A stretch of 64,000 nt of DNA from Pannonibacter carbonis (GTDB lineage Bacteria > Pseudomonadota > Alphaproteobacteria > Rhizobiales > Stappiaceae): NCBI RefSeq assembly GCF_003012935.1, contig NZ_PUDR01000008.1, positions 1 to 64,000 of the forward strand, written 5' to 3'. The notes beneath the pieces are model-generated. The model was not told where the DNA came from. It was given only the letters and a program-made list of their open reading frames with translations, and ran no database searches. The stretch's first letter is position 1. The number at the start of each line of letters is the position of its first letter. Positions 26,376 through 35,558 of this stretch are shown piece by piece. Position numbers and translations under genes: made by a program.

Positions 26376-26386
26376 TTGCACCGCAA
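26376..26386. promoter_or_regulatory. TTGC-N3-GCAA palindrome, candidate PhaR site
   Basis: TTGC-ACC-GCAA lies in the 334-base gap between phaR and phaA, with ATTGCGCAT ten bases further. PhaR proteins of this group bind TGC-rich dyads of the CTGC-N3/4-GCAG type. The rest of the gap (26197-26530) holds a GAGAGGAG-like run and AT-rich promoter-like sequence near 26480-26500 but no gene. Confidence 0.4.
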
Positions 26387-26530
26387 TACGCGCCATTGCG
26401 CATGTTAAGTCAGGTTGACTTGCGCCAGTCGCCGGTTTCTAGTCGGGGCGAGTGGGGGCCGCCGGATCCGGATAAAAAACAGCGGAGGATCTGCCGTGCC
26501 CTTGGGGGAATCAGTCATCCGGAGGTCTTC

Positions 26531-27715
26531 ATGAGCGCTTCAACCGACGTCGTTATCGTCAGTGCCACCCGTACCCCAGTGGGTTCCTTCAATGGTTCCT
26601 TCGCCAATGTTCCCGCCCATGAGTTGGGCGCAACAGTCATCAAGGCCGCACTCGCCAAGGCCGGCGTGTCCGGTGCTGAAGTCGACGAACTGGTCTTTGG
26701 CCAGGTCCTGACCGCAGGCCAGGGCCAGAACCCGGCCCGTCAGGCCGCAATTGCCGCCGGTTTGTCCGAAGGCTCCACCGCCTGGCTGCTGAACCAGGTC
26801 TGTGGTTCCGGCCTTCGCACTGTCGCCATCGCAGCCCAGCAGATCATGTGCGGCGATGCTACGATCATGGTCGCCGGTGGCCAGGAAAACATGTCGCTCT
26901 CGCCGCACTGCGCTCCGATGCGCGCCGGCTACAAGATGGGCGACTACAAGATGATCGATACAATGATCAAGGACGGCCTCTGGGATGCCTTCAACGGCTA
27001 TCACATGGGCCAGACCGCCGAGAACGTCGCTCAGAAGTGGCAGATTTCCCGCGAAGAGCAGGACGCCTTTGCCCTCGCCTCCCAGAACAAGGCTGAAGCT
27101 GCCCAGAAGGCCGGCAAGTTCATTAACGAAATCACTCCGGTGACTGTGGCCGACCGCAAGGTCGACAAGGTGATTGACGCGGACGAATACATCCGTCACG
27201 GCGCTACGCTGGACAGCATGGTGAAGCTTCGTCCGGCCTTCACCAAGGACGGCAGTGTGACCGCCGGCAACGCTTCGGGCCTGAATGACGGTGCGGCCGC
27301 CCTGGTGGTGATGAGCGCTGCTGAAGCTGCGCGTCGTGGCCTGACCCCGCTCGCTCGCATCGCCTCCTGGGCGACGGTCGGCGTCGACCCGGCCGTGATG
27401 GGCTCCGGTCCGATCCCGGCATCGCGCAAGGCGCTTGAGAAGGCTGGCTGGTCTGCGGCCGATCTGGATCTGGTCGAGGCCAACGAAGCCTTTGCCGCCC
27501 AGGCCTGTGCGGTCAACAAGGACCTCGGCTGGAACCCGGACATCGTCAACGTCAATGGTGGCGCCATCGCTATCGGTCATCCGATCGGTGCTTCGGGTGC
27601 CCGCATTCTCGTGACCTTGCTGCACGAAATGGGCCGCCGTGATGCCAAGAAGGGCCTGGCGACCTTGTGCATCGGCGGTGGCATGGGTGTTGCCATGTGC
27701 GTCGAGCGCGCCTGA
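26531..27715 (+). CDS. phaA: acetyl-CoA acetyltransferase (beta-ketothiolase)
   Basis: A 394-residue biosynthetic thiolase condensing two acetyl-CoA to acetoacetyl-CoA, the first step of PHB synthesis. Catalytic residues are visible: acylated Cys in NQVCGSG (~91), His in GHPIGASG (~350) and Cys in CIGGGMG (380). The upstream in-frame extension is ignored because GGAGG lies just before the ATG at 26531 and [18 protein letters not shown] is the family N-terminus. phaB follows after a 203-base gap with two stable stems. phaC is not in the window. Confidence 0.96.
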   Translation: MSASTDVVIVSATRTPVGSFNGSFANVPAHELGATVIKAALAKAGVSGAEVDELVFGQVLTAGQGQNPARQAAIAAGLSEGSTAWLLNQVCGSGLRTVAIAAQQIMCGDATIMVAGGQENMSLSPHCAPMRAGYKMGDYKMIDTMIKDGLWDAFNGYHMGQTAENVAQKWQISREEQDAFALASQNKAEAAQKAGKFINEITPVTVADRKVDKVIDADEYIRHGATLDSMVKLRPAFTKDGSVTAGNASGLNDGAAALVVMSAAEAARRGLTPLARIASWATVGVDPAVMGSGPIPASRKALEKAGWSAADLDLVEANEAFAAQACAVNKDLGWNPDIVNVNGGAIAIGHPIGASGARILVTLLHEMGRRDAKKGLATLCIGGGMGVAMCVERA

Positions 27716-27731
27716 GATCGCGCCTGACAAG

Positions 27732-27805
27732 TCTGGAGTGACAGCCAGTCTCACTCCGGTTCCAGATCTGGACTTGCGGACGGGCGCTTTGCCTGCCCGC
27801 AAGTC
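27732..27805 (+). other. two stable hairpins between phaA and phaB
   Basis: GGAGTGA (27735-27741) pairs with TCACTCC (27751-27757), and flanking TCTGG can pair with CCAGA. GACTTGCGG (27771-27779) pairs with CCGCAAGTC (27797-27805), with further imperfect pairs inside. There is no T-run. They probably act as a processing or stability element, or as a partial terminator that lowers phaB expression. Confidence 0.5.
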
Positions 27806-27918
27806 TGATGATGGCGAGGCCCGGTCCGAACGGCCAATTGCGGTGTCCGCCTGAAATGCAGCAGTCAGAAGGGAACAGGGCCTCGCGTCAAGAAGGCCCG
27901 AAGCATTGGGAGACGAGA

Positions 27919-28647
27919 ATGAGCAAGGTCGCACTGGTAACCGGCGGGACGCGTGGCATTGGCGAAGCCATTTCACTGGCCCTCAAGGCGGCGGGCTATA
28001 CCGTTGCCGCGACATATGCGGGCAACACGGAGAAGGCGGAAGCCTTCAAGGCGGCCACCGGCATTCATGTCTACAAGTGGGATGTCGCCAGCGAAGAAGA
28101 ATGCGCCAAGGGTATTGCCCAGGTCGAGGCCGATCTCGGACCCGTCGAGATCCTCGTCAACAACGCCGGCATCACCCGCGACGGCATGTTCCACAAGATG
28201 AGCTTCGACCAGTGGCGGGCCGTGCTGTCGACCAACCTCGACAGCATGTTCACCATGACCCGCCCGGTCATTGAAGGCATGCGCAATCGCAGCTTTGGCC
28301 GTATCATCAACATTTCCTCGATCAACGGCCAGAAGGGCCAGATGGGCCAGGCCAACTACTCCGCTGCAAAGGCGGGTGTGATCGGCTTCACCAAGGCGCT
28401 GGCGCAGGAGAATGCGTTCAAGGGCATTACGGTCAACGCCATCTGCCCGGGCTACATCAACACGGACATGGTCGCGGCCATGCCGGAAAAAGTGCTGCAG
28501 CAGATTATCGCCGGCATTCCTGTTGGCCGTCTCGGCCATCCTGAAGAGATTGCCCAGGCCGTGGTCTATCTTGCCGCCGACAGCGCCGCTTTCATGACCG
28601 GTGCAGTCCTGACGCTGAACGGCGGCCAGTATATCGCCAACGGCTGA
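27919..28647 (+). CDS. phaB: acetoacetyl-CoA reductase
   Basis: A 242-residue short-chain dehydrogenase that reduces acetoacetyl-CoA to (R)-3-hydroxybutyryl-CoA with NADPH. The nucleotide site is TGGTRGIG, NNAGITRD is present, and the catalytic Ser-Tyr-Lys is in NISSINGQKGQMGQANYSAAK. The C-terminus MTGAVLTLNGGQYI is typical of PhaB. The start MSKVALVTGG at 27919 has GGGAGACGAG upstream. It is terminated by a strong hairpin and works with phaA upstream. Confidence 0.95.
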   Translation: MSKVALVTGGTRGIGEAISLALKAAGYTVAATYAGNTEKAEAFKAATGIHVYKWDVASEEECAKGIAQVEADLGPVEILVNNAGITRDGMFHKMSFDQWRAVLSTNLDSMFTMTRPVIEGMRNRSFGRIINISSINGQKGQMGQANYSAAKAGVIGFTKALAQENAFKGITVNAICPGYINTDMVAAMPEKVLQQIIAGIPVGRLGHPEEIAQAVVYLAADSAAFMTGAVLTLNGGQYIANG

Positions 28648-28666
28648 ACCAGATTCTGGTTGGCTC

Positions 28667-28699
28667 AAAAGGGGCGCCCGGCTGTGGCGCCCCTTTTTT
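28667..28699. terminator. rho-independent terminator of phaB
   Basis: AAAAGGGGCGCC and GGCGCCCCTTTT form a 12-bp stem with a 7-base loop, ending in six T. It is symmetrical enough to work on both strands. Confidence 0.93.
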
Positions 28700-28800
28700 G
28701 TTTGGCACATTCCTGGGTGATTGGTGTTGACCCGCCGGGCCCTGTGTCCCTATCTGCGGGGATCGAACACACTCAAGGCTGAACGGCCAGTGGAGAGACA

Positions 28801-29484
28801 ATGGACCTGGAACGCGCACCGAATGATCCGCAGCGGCTAAAGGACATGGGCGGCAAGGAAATGTCGCCGCTGTTGAAGCTGGCGCTGGAACTCGGGCCGC
28901 TCGCGGTGTTCTTCCTTTTCAATGCACGGGGCGAACAGATCCAGGCGGCGGTGCCGCAGTTGGCGGTTTTGGGCGGCCCCATCTTTCTCGCGACGGCCGC
29001 CTTTATGGTGGCGATCTCGCTGTCGCTGGGCGTGTCGCTGTGGCTGACCCGGCGTTTGCCGATCATGCCGCTTGTCTCCGGCCTTATCGTACTGGTTTTC
29101 GGTGCGCTGACCCTGTGGCTGCATGACGAGCTTTTCATCAAGCTGAAGCCGACGATCATCAACACCCTGTTCGGAGTTATCCTGCTTGGCGGGCTGCTGT
29201 TCGGCCGTTCGCTGCTTGGTTATGTCTTCGACAGCGCCTTCCGCCTCACGGATGAAGGCTGGCGTGTGCTGACGCTGCGCTGGGGACTGTTCTTCCTGTT
29301 TCTGGCCGGCGTCAATGAAGCGGTCTGGCGCAGCTTCTCGACGGATTTCTGGGTCAGTTTCAAGGTGTTCGGCATGATGCCGATCACACTGGTGTTTACC
29401 CTGTTCCAGTTACCGCTGATCCAGCGCCATGCGCTGCCGGAACCGGAAACTGCGGCAGGGCAAGGGCCGGACCTGAAGTCCTGA
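28801..29484 (+). CDS. yciB: inner membrane-spanning protein YciB / septation protein A
   Basis: A 227-residue polytopic membrane protein with five or six helices. [24 protein letters not shown] at the first helix is the family hallmark, and [17 protein letters not shown] closes the last. YciB is linked to envelope integrity and division in E. coli and to septation in Shigella (IspA). The first ~20 residues are a hydrophilic extension; a later Met at residue 21 (in KEMSPLLK) is an alternative start. GGAGAG precedes the ATG at 28801. Confidence 0.9.
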   Translation: MDLERAPNDPQRLKDMGGKEMSPLLKLALELGPLAVFFLFNARGEQIQAAVPQLAVLGGPIFLATAAFMVAISLSLGVSLWLTRRLPIMPLVSGLIVLVFGALTLWLHDELFIKLKPTIINTLFGVILLGGLLFGRSLLGYVFDSAFRLTDEGWRVLTLRWGLFFLFLAGVNEAVWRSFSTDFWVSFKVFGMMPITLVFTLFQLPLIQRHALPEPETAAGQGPDLKS

Positions 29485-29538
29485 AGCCGATGCTCCCCGG
29501 AACTTCCCGATCGGGTTTCGGCTCAGCCCTGTCCGTCT

Positions 29539-29961
29539 TCAGTTTCCGTTGCTGTTAAAGCTGACGTCGCGCCGGGCTCCTGAAATCGTGACCGTGAAGC
29601 CGGCAATGACATCGATCGCGGCAATGACCATCAGCAGGAAAAAGGTGGACGTCGCCGCCTCGCGGACGGTCAGGAACTCGATCAGATAAACGACAAACAC
29701 CAGCATCGACAGGATGTGGTCGGAGAGCACGGCTGTGCCGGTTCGCGTCGCCTTCAGGATCTCGACAAACAGCAGCGCCAGTGCAAGCGTGAGGATCATG
29801 TCGCTGAGGACCAGGGTGAACCGGGCTGACGAGACCATCTCGACCGTCATGACAGGGGCGAACCACGGATCTCCGGCGATGGGTCCAAACCAACCGAATG
29901 CCACGAAATTATAGAGCACCAACGGCAGCATGGTCAGAGGAACGGCCAGAAGCAGCGACAT
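29539..29961 (-). CDS. hypothetical membrane protein, four predicted helices
   Basis: A 140-residue membrane protein I do not recognise. Four hydrophobic stretches are visible: MSLLLAVPLTMLPLVLYNFV, a segment around SDMILTLALALLFVEIL, a third at ILSMLVFVVYLIEFL, and a last at TFFLLMVIAAIDVIAGF. The ATG at 29961 has GGAGG six bases upstream on this strand. It converges with yciB across 54 bases. A plausible single gene with no functional clue. Confidence 0.65.
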   Translation of the reverse strand: MSLLLAVPLTMLPLVLYNFVAFGWFGPIAGDPWFAPVMTVEMVSSARFTLVLSDMILTLALALLFVEILKATRTGTAVLSDHILSMLVFVVYLIEFLTVREAATSTFFLLMVIAAIDVIAGFTVTISGARRDVSFNSNGN

Positions 29962-30093
29962 GAAATACCTCCGAAAGCGTCGGCAAGGGTGCTCGGGAAC
30001 CTGCACATGTCAGGTAGGCTGATACGGTATCATAGACTGAAACCAGTCTTGGCGGCTTGGAGTGAATGAACAGCGCAGGGACCAGCGCACATG

Positions 30094-30120
30094 AAAAAGG
30101 CCGGCGTTGCCGCCGGCCTT
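30094..30120 (-). terminator. rho-independent terminator of rpmF
   Basis: AAGGCCGGCG-TTGC-CGCCGGCCTT is a perfect 10-bp stem. On the minus strand it is followed by TTTTT. It lies 33 bases past the rpmF stop. Confidence 0.9.
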
Positions 30121-30153
30121 GATCAGGATTTCAGTCGCCGCAGCGATCCTTGA

Positions 30154-30339
30154 TCAAACGTCTTGCTTGATCGAGAGGATCTGACGGCCCCGGTACATGC
30201 CAGTCTTGAGGTCGACGTGATGCGGGCGGCGCAGTTCGCCCGAATCCTTGTCCTCGACGTAAGTCGGCTGCTTCAGGGCGTCCGCGGAACGGCGAAAACC
30301 GCGCTTCATGCGCGAAGTTTTTCTCTTCGGAACGGCCAT
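30154..30339 (-). CDS. rpmF: 50S ribosomal protein L32
   Basis: A 61-residue protein that starts [20 protein letters not shown], the alphaproteobacterial L32 signature, and continues with [19 protein letters not shown]. The zinc-ligand cysteines of other L32 proteins are absent, as usual in this group. The long upstream extension is not used, since the ATG at 30339 gives the exact family start. It sits alone downstream of mtgA on the same strand, with a strong terminator after it. Confidence 0.96.
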   Translation of the reverse strand: MAVPKRKTSRMKRGFRRSADALKQPTYVEDKDSGELRRPHHVDLKTGMYRGRQILSIKQDV

Positions 30340-30484
30340 GTTCTTGTTCTCCGTAGTCCATAGTCCACGCCGCCCGGACCGGGTTTGCCCGGGGCGTGAT
30401 ACCACGCAGCGTGTCGGAATGCTGGGCCTTATACAGGCAATGTCCGGCATATGCCAGAGGAGAGCCGAATTTTTCTTTTGCCCC

Positions 30485-31267
30485 TTAAGGACGTCTGAGG
30501 ACGCAGGAGAAAATGTTCCCGGCCTGGGCAACGCGGCTTTCATTGGTGCGGGCCAGACGGGCGTGGCCACGGCCCGGCTTGGCAGGATTGCGCAGAAACG
30601 GATTGGGCAGGGCGGTTGCCAGCCGCGAGGCCTCAGCCTGGGTCAGTTTCGCTGCCGGCTTGCCGAACCAGGCTTGTGCCGCCGCCTCGGCTCCAAAGAT
30701 GCCTTCGCCCCACTCGGCGATGTTAAGATAGAGTTCCATGATCCTGCGTTTGGTCAGCATAAGGTCGAGCATCATGGCCAAAGGCAGCTCGAGTGCCTTG
30801 CGAATGAAGCTGCGATCGCCCCACAGGAACAGGTTCTTGGCAAGCTGCATGGAAATGGTACTGGCGCCGCGCACATCCTTACCGGCGTTCAGGCGATTGA
30901 TCTGGCTCTGGAGCGCATCCCAGTCGACCCCTTTGTGGCTGCAGAAGGCGCTGTCTTCAGACGTGATGACCGCGCGGACCAGGCTGGGGGAGATTTCGTC
31001 GAGCGAGCGCCACTGCCGGTCGACCCATAGCCCTTGCGCATAGCGGCCTACCATCAGGGTGCTGACCGGGGGTACGACGGCATAGACCAGGGTCAGCAGG
31101 GGCGGGGTCAGGATCAGCAACAGGCAACTGATGAGTACGAAACGCAAGATTCGCCGGGCAAGGCTCTTGCGCGGGCGGCTCTCGCTCATGGCTGCGACCG
31201 GCTCGGGCCCGGTGGTTGCATCAGAAGCGTCATCCCGCCGGCTGTCTCCCGCCACAGGTTCAAACAT
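30485..31267 (-). CDS. mtgA: monofunctional biosynthetic peptidoglycan transglycosylase
   Basis: A 260-residue glycosyltransferase family 51 enzyme that polymerises lipid II into glycan strands at the inner membrane. One N-terminal helix ([22 protein letters not shown]) anchors it. The catalytic motif is [19 protein letters not shown], with the catalytic Glu in [18 protein letters not shown] and later [24 protein letters not shown] are the other conserved blocks. A later ATG (31189, MSESRPRK) could be the true start. rpmF follows on the same strand. Confidence 0.94.
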   Translation of the reverse strand: MFEPVAGDSRRDDASDATTGPEPVAAMSESRPRKSLARRILRFVLISCLLLILTPPLLTLVYAVVPPVSTLMVGRYAQGLWVDRQWRSLDEISPSLVRAVITSEDSAFCSHKGVDWDALQSQINRLNAGKDVRGASTISMQLAKNLFLWGDRSFIRKALELPLAMMLDLMLTKRRIMELYLNIAEWGEGIFGAEAAAQAWFGKPAAKLTQAEASRLATALPNPFLRNPAKPGRGHARLARTNESRVAQAGNIFSCVLRRP

Positions 31268-31512
31268 CGCTCAGCCAGTCGCCCCTTTGATGCAAACCGG
31301 AATACTTGCCGGATGTGGCCCGTCCCGACTGTTCTACATGCGCCGGGTGACCGCGTCAAAGTGGCGAGGACCTTGCCCTGTCCCAAGACGCTTGACGGGG
31401 CGCTGAAAACCGGACACGCAAGGCTCCGTTCGACCACGCCGGTGCAGGCAGGGCAAGACAGGCCTTTCAAGCTGCGGCGTGTGAACGGGCAAGGCAATGG
31501 CAGGGGACAGGT

Positions 31513-32427
31513 ATGGGCATTGGCGTGGCTTGGCTGGAAGAGACCCTGCGCGACACGGCGCTGAAAATGGAGCACACGATCACGGAGGCGCTGTCAGCCG
31601 AACCGCGACCGGGTGAAAGGGTCCGGCCCGAGCGGCTCCTGGCCGCGATGCGTCATGCGACCCTGAATGGCGGCAAGCGGTTGCGCCCGCTGTTGATGAT
31701 CGAGTGTGCGAGGGCGTTTGGCCGTCAGGATCCAGGTGTCCTGGTAGCGGCTGCCGCGCTTGAGTGCCTGCACAGCTATTCGCTGGTGCATGACGACCTG
31801 CCGGCGATGGACGATGATGACTTGCGCCGGGGCCTGCCCACCGTGCACAAAGCTTATGACGAGGCTACGGCGATCCTGGCGGGCGACAGTCTCCTGACGC
31901 TTGCCTTTGACCTGATCGCGGATCCGCGGGTGCATGAAGACCCGGCCGTCCGGCTGGTGCTGTCCCGTGACCTGGCCCGGGCGTCCGGCGTCGGCGGCAT
32001 GGCCGGCGGGCAGATGCTGGACCTTCAGTCGGAGCATCGGACCCTGGTGGAAGACGAGATCCGGACGCTGCAGGCGATGAAGACCGGCGCGTTGCTTCGT
32101 TATGCGTGCGAGGCCGGTGCCCGGCTTGGCGATGCCTCGGATGAGGATATTGTCCGTTTGCGCCGCTATGGTGAGGTGATCGGCCTGGCTTTCCAGCTTG
32201 CCGATGATCTGCTGGACCTGGAGGCAACACCCGAGGTCATGGGCAAGGCGACGGGCAAGGACGCTGAGGCCGGAAAGGCGACGCTGGTCAGCCTGTATGG
32301 TCCTGAGCGGACGCGCGCCATCCTTTCTGAACTGGTCGCCGACGCTTCCCGGTTGGCCGGGGAGCTTGGCCCGGTCGGCCAGAGACTGGCTGACATTGCA
32401 AGCTTCGTGGCTTTCCGCAGCCATTGA
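31513..32427 (+). CDS. ispA: polyprenyl synthetase, probably farnesyl diphosphate synthase
   Basis: A 304-residue all-alpha trans-prenyltransferase. The first Asp-rich motif is DDLPAMDDDDLRRG, with the two-residue insertion of bacterial type-II FPP synthases and HSYSLVHDD before it. The second is DDLLDLEATPE followed by GKATGKDAEAGKATLV. The size fits IspA, which makes FPP from IPP and DMAPP for ubiquinone, undecaprenol and hopanoids. There is no xseB or dxs next to it, unlike many genomes. Geranyl or geranylgeranyl synthase is a less likely reading. Confidence 0.9.
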   Translation: MGIGVAWLEETLRDTALKMEHTITEALSAEPRPGERVRPERLLAAMRHATLNGGKRLRPLLMIECARAFGRQDPGVLVAAAALECLHSYSLVHDDLPAMDDDDLRRGLPTVHKAYDEATAILAGDSLLTLAFDLIADPRVHEDPAVRLVLSRDLARASGVGGMAGGQMLDLQSEHRTLVEDEIRTLQAMKTGALLRYACEAGARLGDASDEDIVRLRRYGEVIGLAFQLADDLLDLEATPEVMGKATGKDAEAGKATLVSLYGPERTRAILSELVADASRLAGELGPVGQRLADIASFVAFRSH

Positions 32428-32454
32428 CGCCTGCTGTTGCTGCCTCGGCAAGGA

Positions 32455-34464
32455 TCAGGAGATGGCGACCGTCCTGGTCCGGCCGGTTTCCGGAAGTTCG
32501 GCCACCTGATTGACCGTTTGCAGGAACTCATTCAGCAGGCTCGCGGGGATTTCGATATCCGCCATGGGCTTGCCGAACAGATAGCCTTGCAACCGGTCAC
32601 AGGCGACCGTCTCGAGGGCTCGTGCCTGAAACACCGTTTCGACGCCTTCGATGGTCACCTGCATGTTGAGGGCATGTCCAAGCGCCACCGTCGCAGACAG
32701 GATTTTCTGGACCGTCTCGGTTGATTGCGCATAGGCGGCCATGAAGCTGCGGTCGATCTTGATCTTGTCGAAGGGAAAGCGCCAGAGATAGCTGAGGCTG
32801 GAATAGCCGGACCCGAAGTCGTCCATAACGATGCTGACGCCGAGCGCCTTGAGCTGACGAAGCTGGGCCATGACTGTTTCATCATCGCGGAGCAGGAGTG
32901 TCTCGGTGATTTCCAGTTCGAGCCGGGAGGGCTCCAGTCCCGTCTCGGCGAGGATTTCCGCGACGCGGCCAGGCAGGGTTCCCGCTTCAAACTGCGAGGG
33001 GGAGAGATTGGCGGCGATCGAAATGCCGTCCGGCCACTGCACGGCTGCTTCGCAGGCCCGGGCCAGCACCCAGTCCCCGATGTGAGGCAGGAGGCCGAGC
33101 TTTTCTGCAAGGGGCAAGAACTCGTTTGGTGACACCAGCCCGCCATGTCCGTCCGGCAGGCGCAGCAGCGCCTCGAAGCCGACCACCTTGGCGCTTGCGA
33201 CACTCATGATGGGCTGGAAGAAGAGGACGAAGTCGTTTTCCCGCGCCGCCAGTCGCAGCCGGCGTTCCAGTTGGCGACGGCGTTGCATGTCCGCTTCCAT
33301 CGTATCGCGGAAAAAGCCCGTGTCGCGGCCGCCGGCATTCTTGACGAACATCAGTGCGAGGCTTGCCTTGTGCACCAGATCACGGCCTGAGGTGGCGTCC
33401 TCGGGCGCCAGCGCCGAGCCAATGCTGAAGCTGAGCCGAATGTCCCGTTCCTCCAGCGCGTAGGGTTCGCTCAGCCGTGCAACAAGCCGCGCGACCATGG
33501 CCTGTGCCTGCTCGCGGGAGGTGAGACTGCACTGGGCAATCAGCAGTTCATCACTGCCAAGGCGGCCGACGAAATCAAGGGTTCGGACCGTCTCACGCGC
33601 CCGCATGGCGACGAGCCGGATGAGCGTGTCGCTGAGGTCAGGGCCCAGGTCCTCGGCCAACGCCTTGAAGCCGTCGATGTCGATGTGGTGAATGGCGAGG
33701 CCGGGCGAAGTGGCGGTGACGCTTGCTAGCCGTTTGTCGAGCTGGCTGAGAAAGGCGCTGCGGTTCAGCAGCCCGGTGAGGGTGTCATGTTGGGCGAGGA
33801 AGGTGGCGCGGGCATCGCTCAGGGCCCGGGCGCGAGCCATGCGTCGCAAGGTAAGGAAAGGGCCAATCACCAATGTCAGCAGCAGTAGGCTGATGCCGAT
33901 CCCGGCCGTGGTAAGCTCACGGCGGAACAGGGCTGCGGTTTCTGCCTCGTCGACATAGGTCTCGACAACGGCGATCAACCGACCATCGCGATAGATCGGT
34001 AGATATGTGGAGGCATAGACTTTTGGGCGGCCCTCAGCGGCTCCCTCTTTCACCACGGTGAAGGGCTTGCCGGACGCCACGACCTGTGCGGCCAGCGGGT
34101 TATGGTCGGACAGTGTCTCTTTGGAGAGGGTGCTGATGCCTTCCGCATCGGACGTGAGCCGGGCCCGGCCTTCGCGGTCGAAAATTTTCAGCTTGAAGAC
34201 CTTGCCCATGCCCTTTGCCATCTCGATCCGGTCAAGAGCCTCTGCTGAGGGAGGGGCGCCTTCAGCGATGCCTTCCAGATCCGGGATGGCATTTGCGAGG
34301 GTCTGCGCCCAGAGGGTCGAGTGGGCCTCGGCGTCCTTCGAGATCCAGTGATTGACGGCCATGCCGGTGACAAAGAAAGCGCCGGCAACAAAGGCCAGCG
34401 CGCCCAGCAGGACGCCTGCAATCAGTCGTGAATCCTTGCGCCCCGAAAACACCTGCATGCCCAT
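32455..34464 (-). CDS. membrane GGDEF-EAL protein, degenerate GGDEF, intact EAL
   Basis: A 669-residue c-di-GMP signalling protein. Two helices (about 15-37 and 190-212) bracket a periplasmic sensor of ~150 residues. Next comes a GGDEF domain in which the active-site loop reads RLGSDEL in place of GGDEF, so cyclase activity is unlikely. The EAL domain keeps its metal and catalytic set: FEALLRL, ANLSPSQF, ITETLL, DDFGSGYSS, KIDRSF and EGVE. The likely net activity is c-di-GMP phosphodiesterase, perhaps tuned by GTP binding to the dead GGDEF. It converges with ispA. Confidence 0.92.
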   Translation of the reverse strand: MGMQVFSGRKDSRLIAGVLLGALAFVAGAFFVTGMAVNHWISKDAEAHSTLWAQTLANAIPDLEGIAEGAPPSAEALDRIEMAKGMGKVFKLKIFDREGRARLTSDAEGISTLSKETLSDHNPLAAQVVASGKPFTVVKEGAAEGRPKVYASTYLPIYRDGRLIAVVETYVDEAETAALFRRELTTAGIGISLLLLTLVIGPFLTLRRMARARALSDARATFLAQHDTLTGLLNRSAFLSQLDKRLASVTATSPGLAIHHIDIDGFKALAEDLGPDLSDTLIRLVAMRARETVRTLDFVGRLGSDELLIAQCSLTSREQAQAMVARLVARLSEPYALEERDIRLSFSIGSALAPEDATSGRDLVHKASLALMFVKNAGGRDTGFFRDTMEADMQRRRQLERRLRLAARENDFVLFFQPIMSVASAKVVGFEALLRLPDGHGGLVSPNEFLPLAEKLGLLPHIGDWVLARACEAAVQWPDGISIAANLSPSQFEAGTLPGRVAEILAETGLEPSRLELEITETLLLRDDETVMAQLRQLKALGVSIVMDDFGSGYSSLSYLWRFPFDKIKIDRSFMAAYAQSTETVQKILSATVALGHALNMQVTIEGVETVFQARALETVACDRLQGYLFGKPMADIEIPASLLNEFLQTVNQVAELPETGRTRTVAIS

Positions 34465-34562
34465 CCCCCAAGGTTCTGTCAGGCATTACACAGGTGAAAA
34501 TGCTAAGATATCCTGAGTAAATTCAGGCCGATCTGCTGCATGTCTAAGAAAATCTGAACAGT

Positions 34563-35480
34563 TCAGACCTTCTGGCGACCGAAGTCGGGGGCTTCCGTTT
34601 CCTGGCCGGCCTCAATGATCGAGCGGCGGATGCTGCGGGTGCGTGTGAACAGGTCGAACAGGGCCTGTCCATCGCCCCAGCGGATCGCGCGCTGAAGCGC
34701 CGCCAGATCCTCGGAGAATCGCGAGAGCATTTCAAGGATCGCATCCTTGTTGTGCAGGCAGACGTCGCGCCACATGACAGGATCCGAAGCGGCCAGGCGG
34801 GTAAAGTCGCGGAAACCCGAGGCCGAATATTTGATTACTTCTGACTTTGTCACTGTCTCCAGGTCATCGGCGGTGCCGACGATGTTGTAGGCAATGATAT
34901 GCGGCAGGTGCGACACGATGGCGAGCACCAGGTCATGGTGCTCCGGATCCATCACGTCGACATTGGAGCCGCAGGCGGTCCAGAAGGCGGAGAGGCGATC
35001 GATTGCGCCCTGGTCGGTCCCCTCGACTGGCGTCAGGATGCACCAGCGGTTCTGGAACAGGCTGGCAAAGCCTGCGTCGGGACCGGAATGCTCGGTGCCG
35101 GCGATCGGGTGGCCGGGAATGAAATGGACTCCCTCGGGCACATGCGGCGCCATCTGGGACACAACCGAGGCTTTTGTGGAGCCGACATCCGTCAGGATCG
35201 CGCCTGGCTTCAGGTGCTGAGCAATGATGCGTGCCACCGCCTCGCTTGCGCCGACGGGCACGCTGACGATCACGAGGTCAGCATCGGTCACTGCTTCGCC
35301 AGCATCGGTGCAATATCGGTCGCCGAGCTGCAGCTCTTCCGCCCGCGCCAGGGTTTCCGGCGAGCGGGTGGAGATGACGATTTCCCGGGCGAGGTTTTCC
35401 TGCCGGATGATCCGGGCAAGGGAAGACCCGATCAGGCCAATGCCGATAAGGGCGATACGGTCGAAAAGGACGCTGGACAT
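34563..35480 (-). CDS. tyrC: prephenate/arogenate dehydrogenase
   Basis: A 305-residue NAD(P)-dependent TyrA-type enzyme for tyrosine synthesis. The Rossmann motif is IALIGIGLIGSSLARII. HPIAGTEHSGPDAG with its catalytic His and VSHLPHIIAYNIV are family blocks. The ATG at 35480 is preferred to the more upstream one. It is last of three minus-strand genes (chorismate mutase, hisC-like, tyrC) that together convert chorismate toward tyrosine. Stand-alone enzymes of this group often accept arogenate, so the substrate is left open. Confidence 0.92.
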   Translation of the reverse strand: MSSVLFDRIALIGIGLIGSSLARIIRQENLAREIVISTRSPETLARAEELQLGDRYCTDAGEAVTDADLVIVSVPVGASEAVARIIAQHLKPGAILTDVGSTKASVVSQMAPHVPEGVHFIPGHPIAGTEHSGPDAGFASLFQNRWCILTPVEGTDQGAIDRLSAFWTACGSNVDVMDPEHHDLVLAIVSHLPHIIAYNIVGTADDLETVTKSEVIKYSASGFRDFTRLAASDPVMWRDVCLHNKDAILEMLSRFSEDLAALQRAIRWGDGQALFDLFTRTRSIRRSIIEAGQETEAPDFGRQKV

Positions 35481-35558
35481 GCTTTGATCTTGATGGGTTG
35501 CGCGGTCCGGCAAAGGTCTGCCGGACCGGTTTTCAGGCTGTGCTGACGTGCAGCAGCC

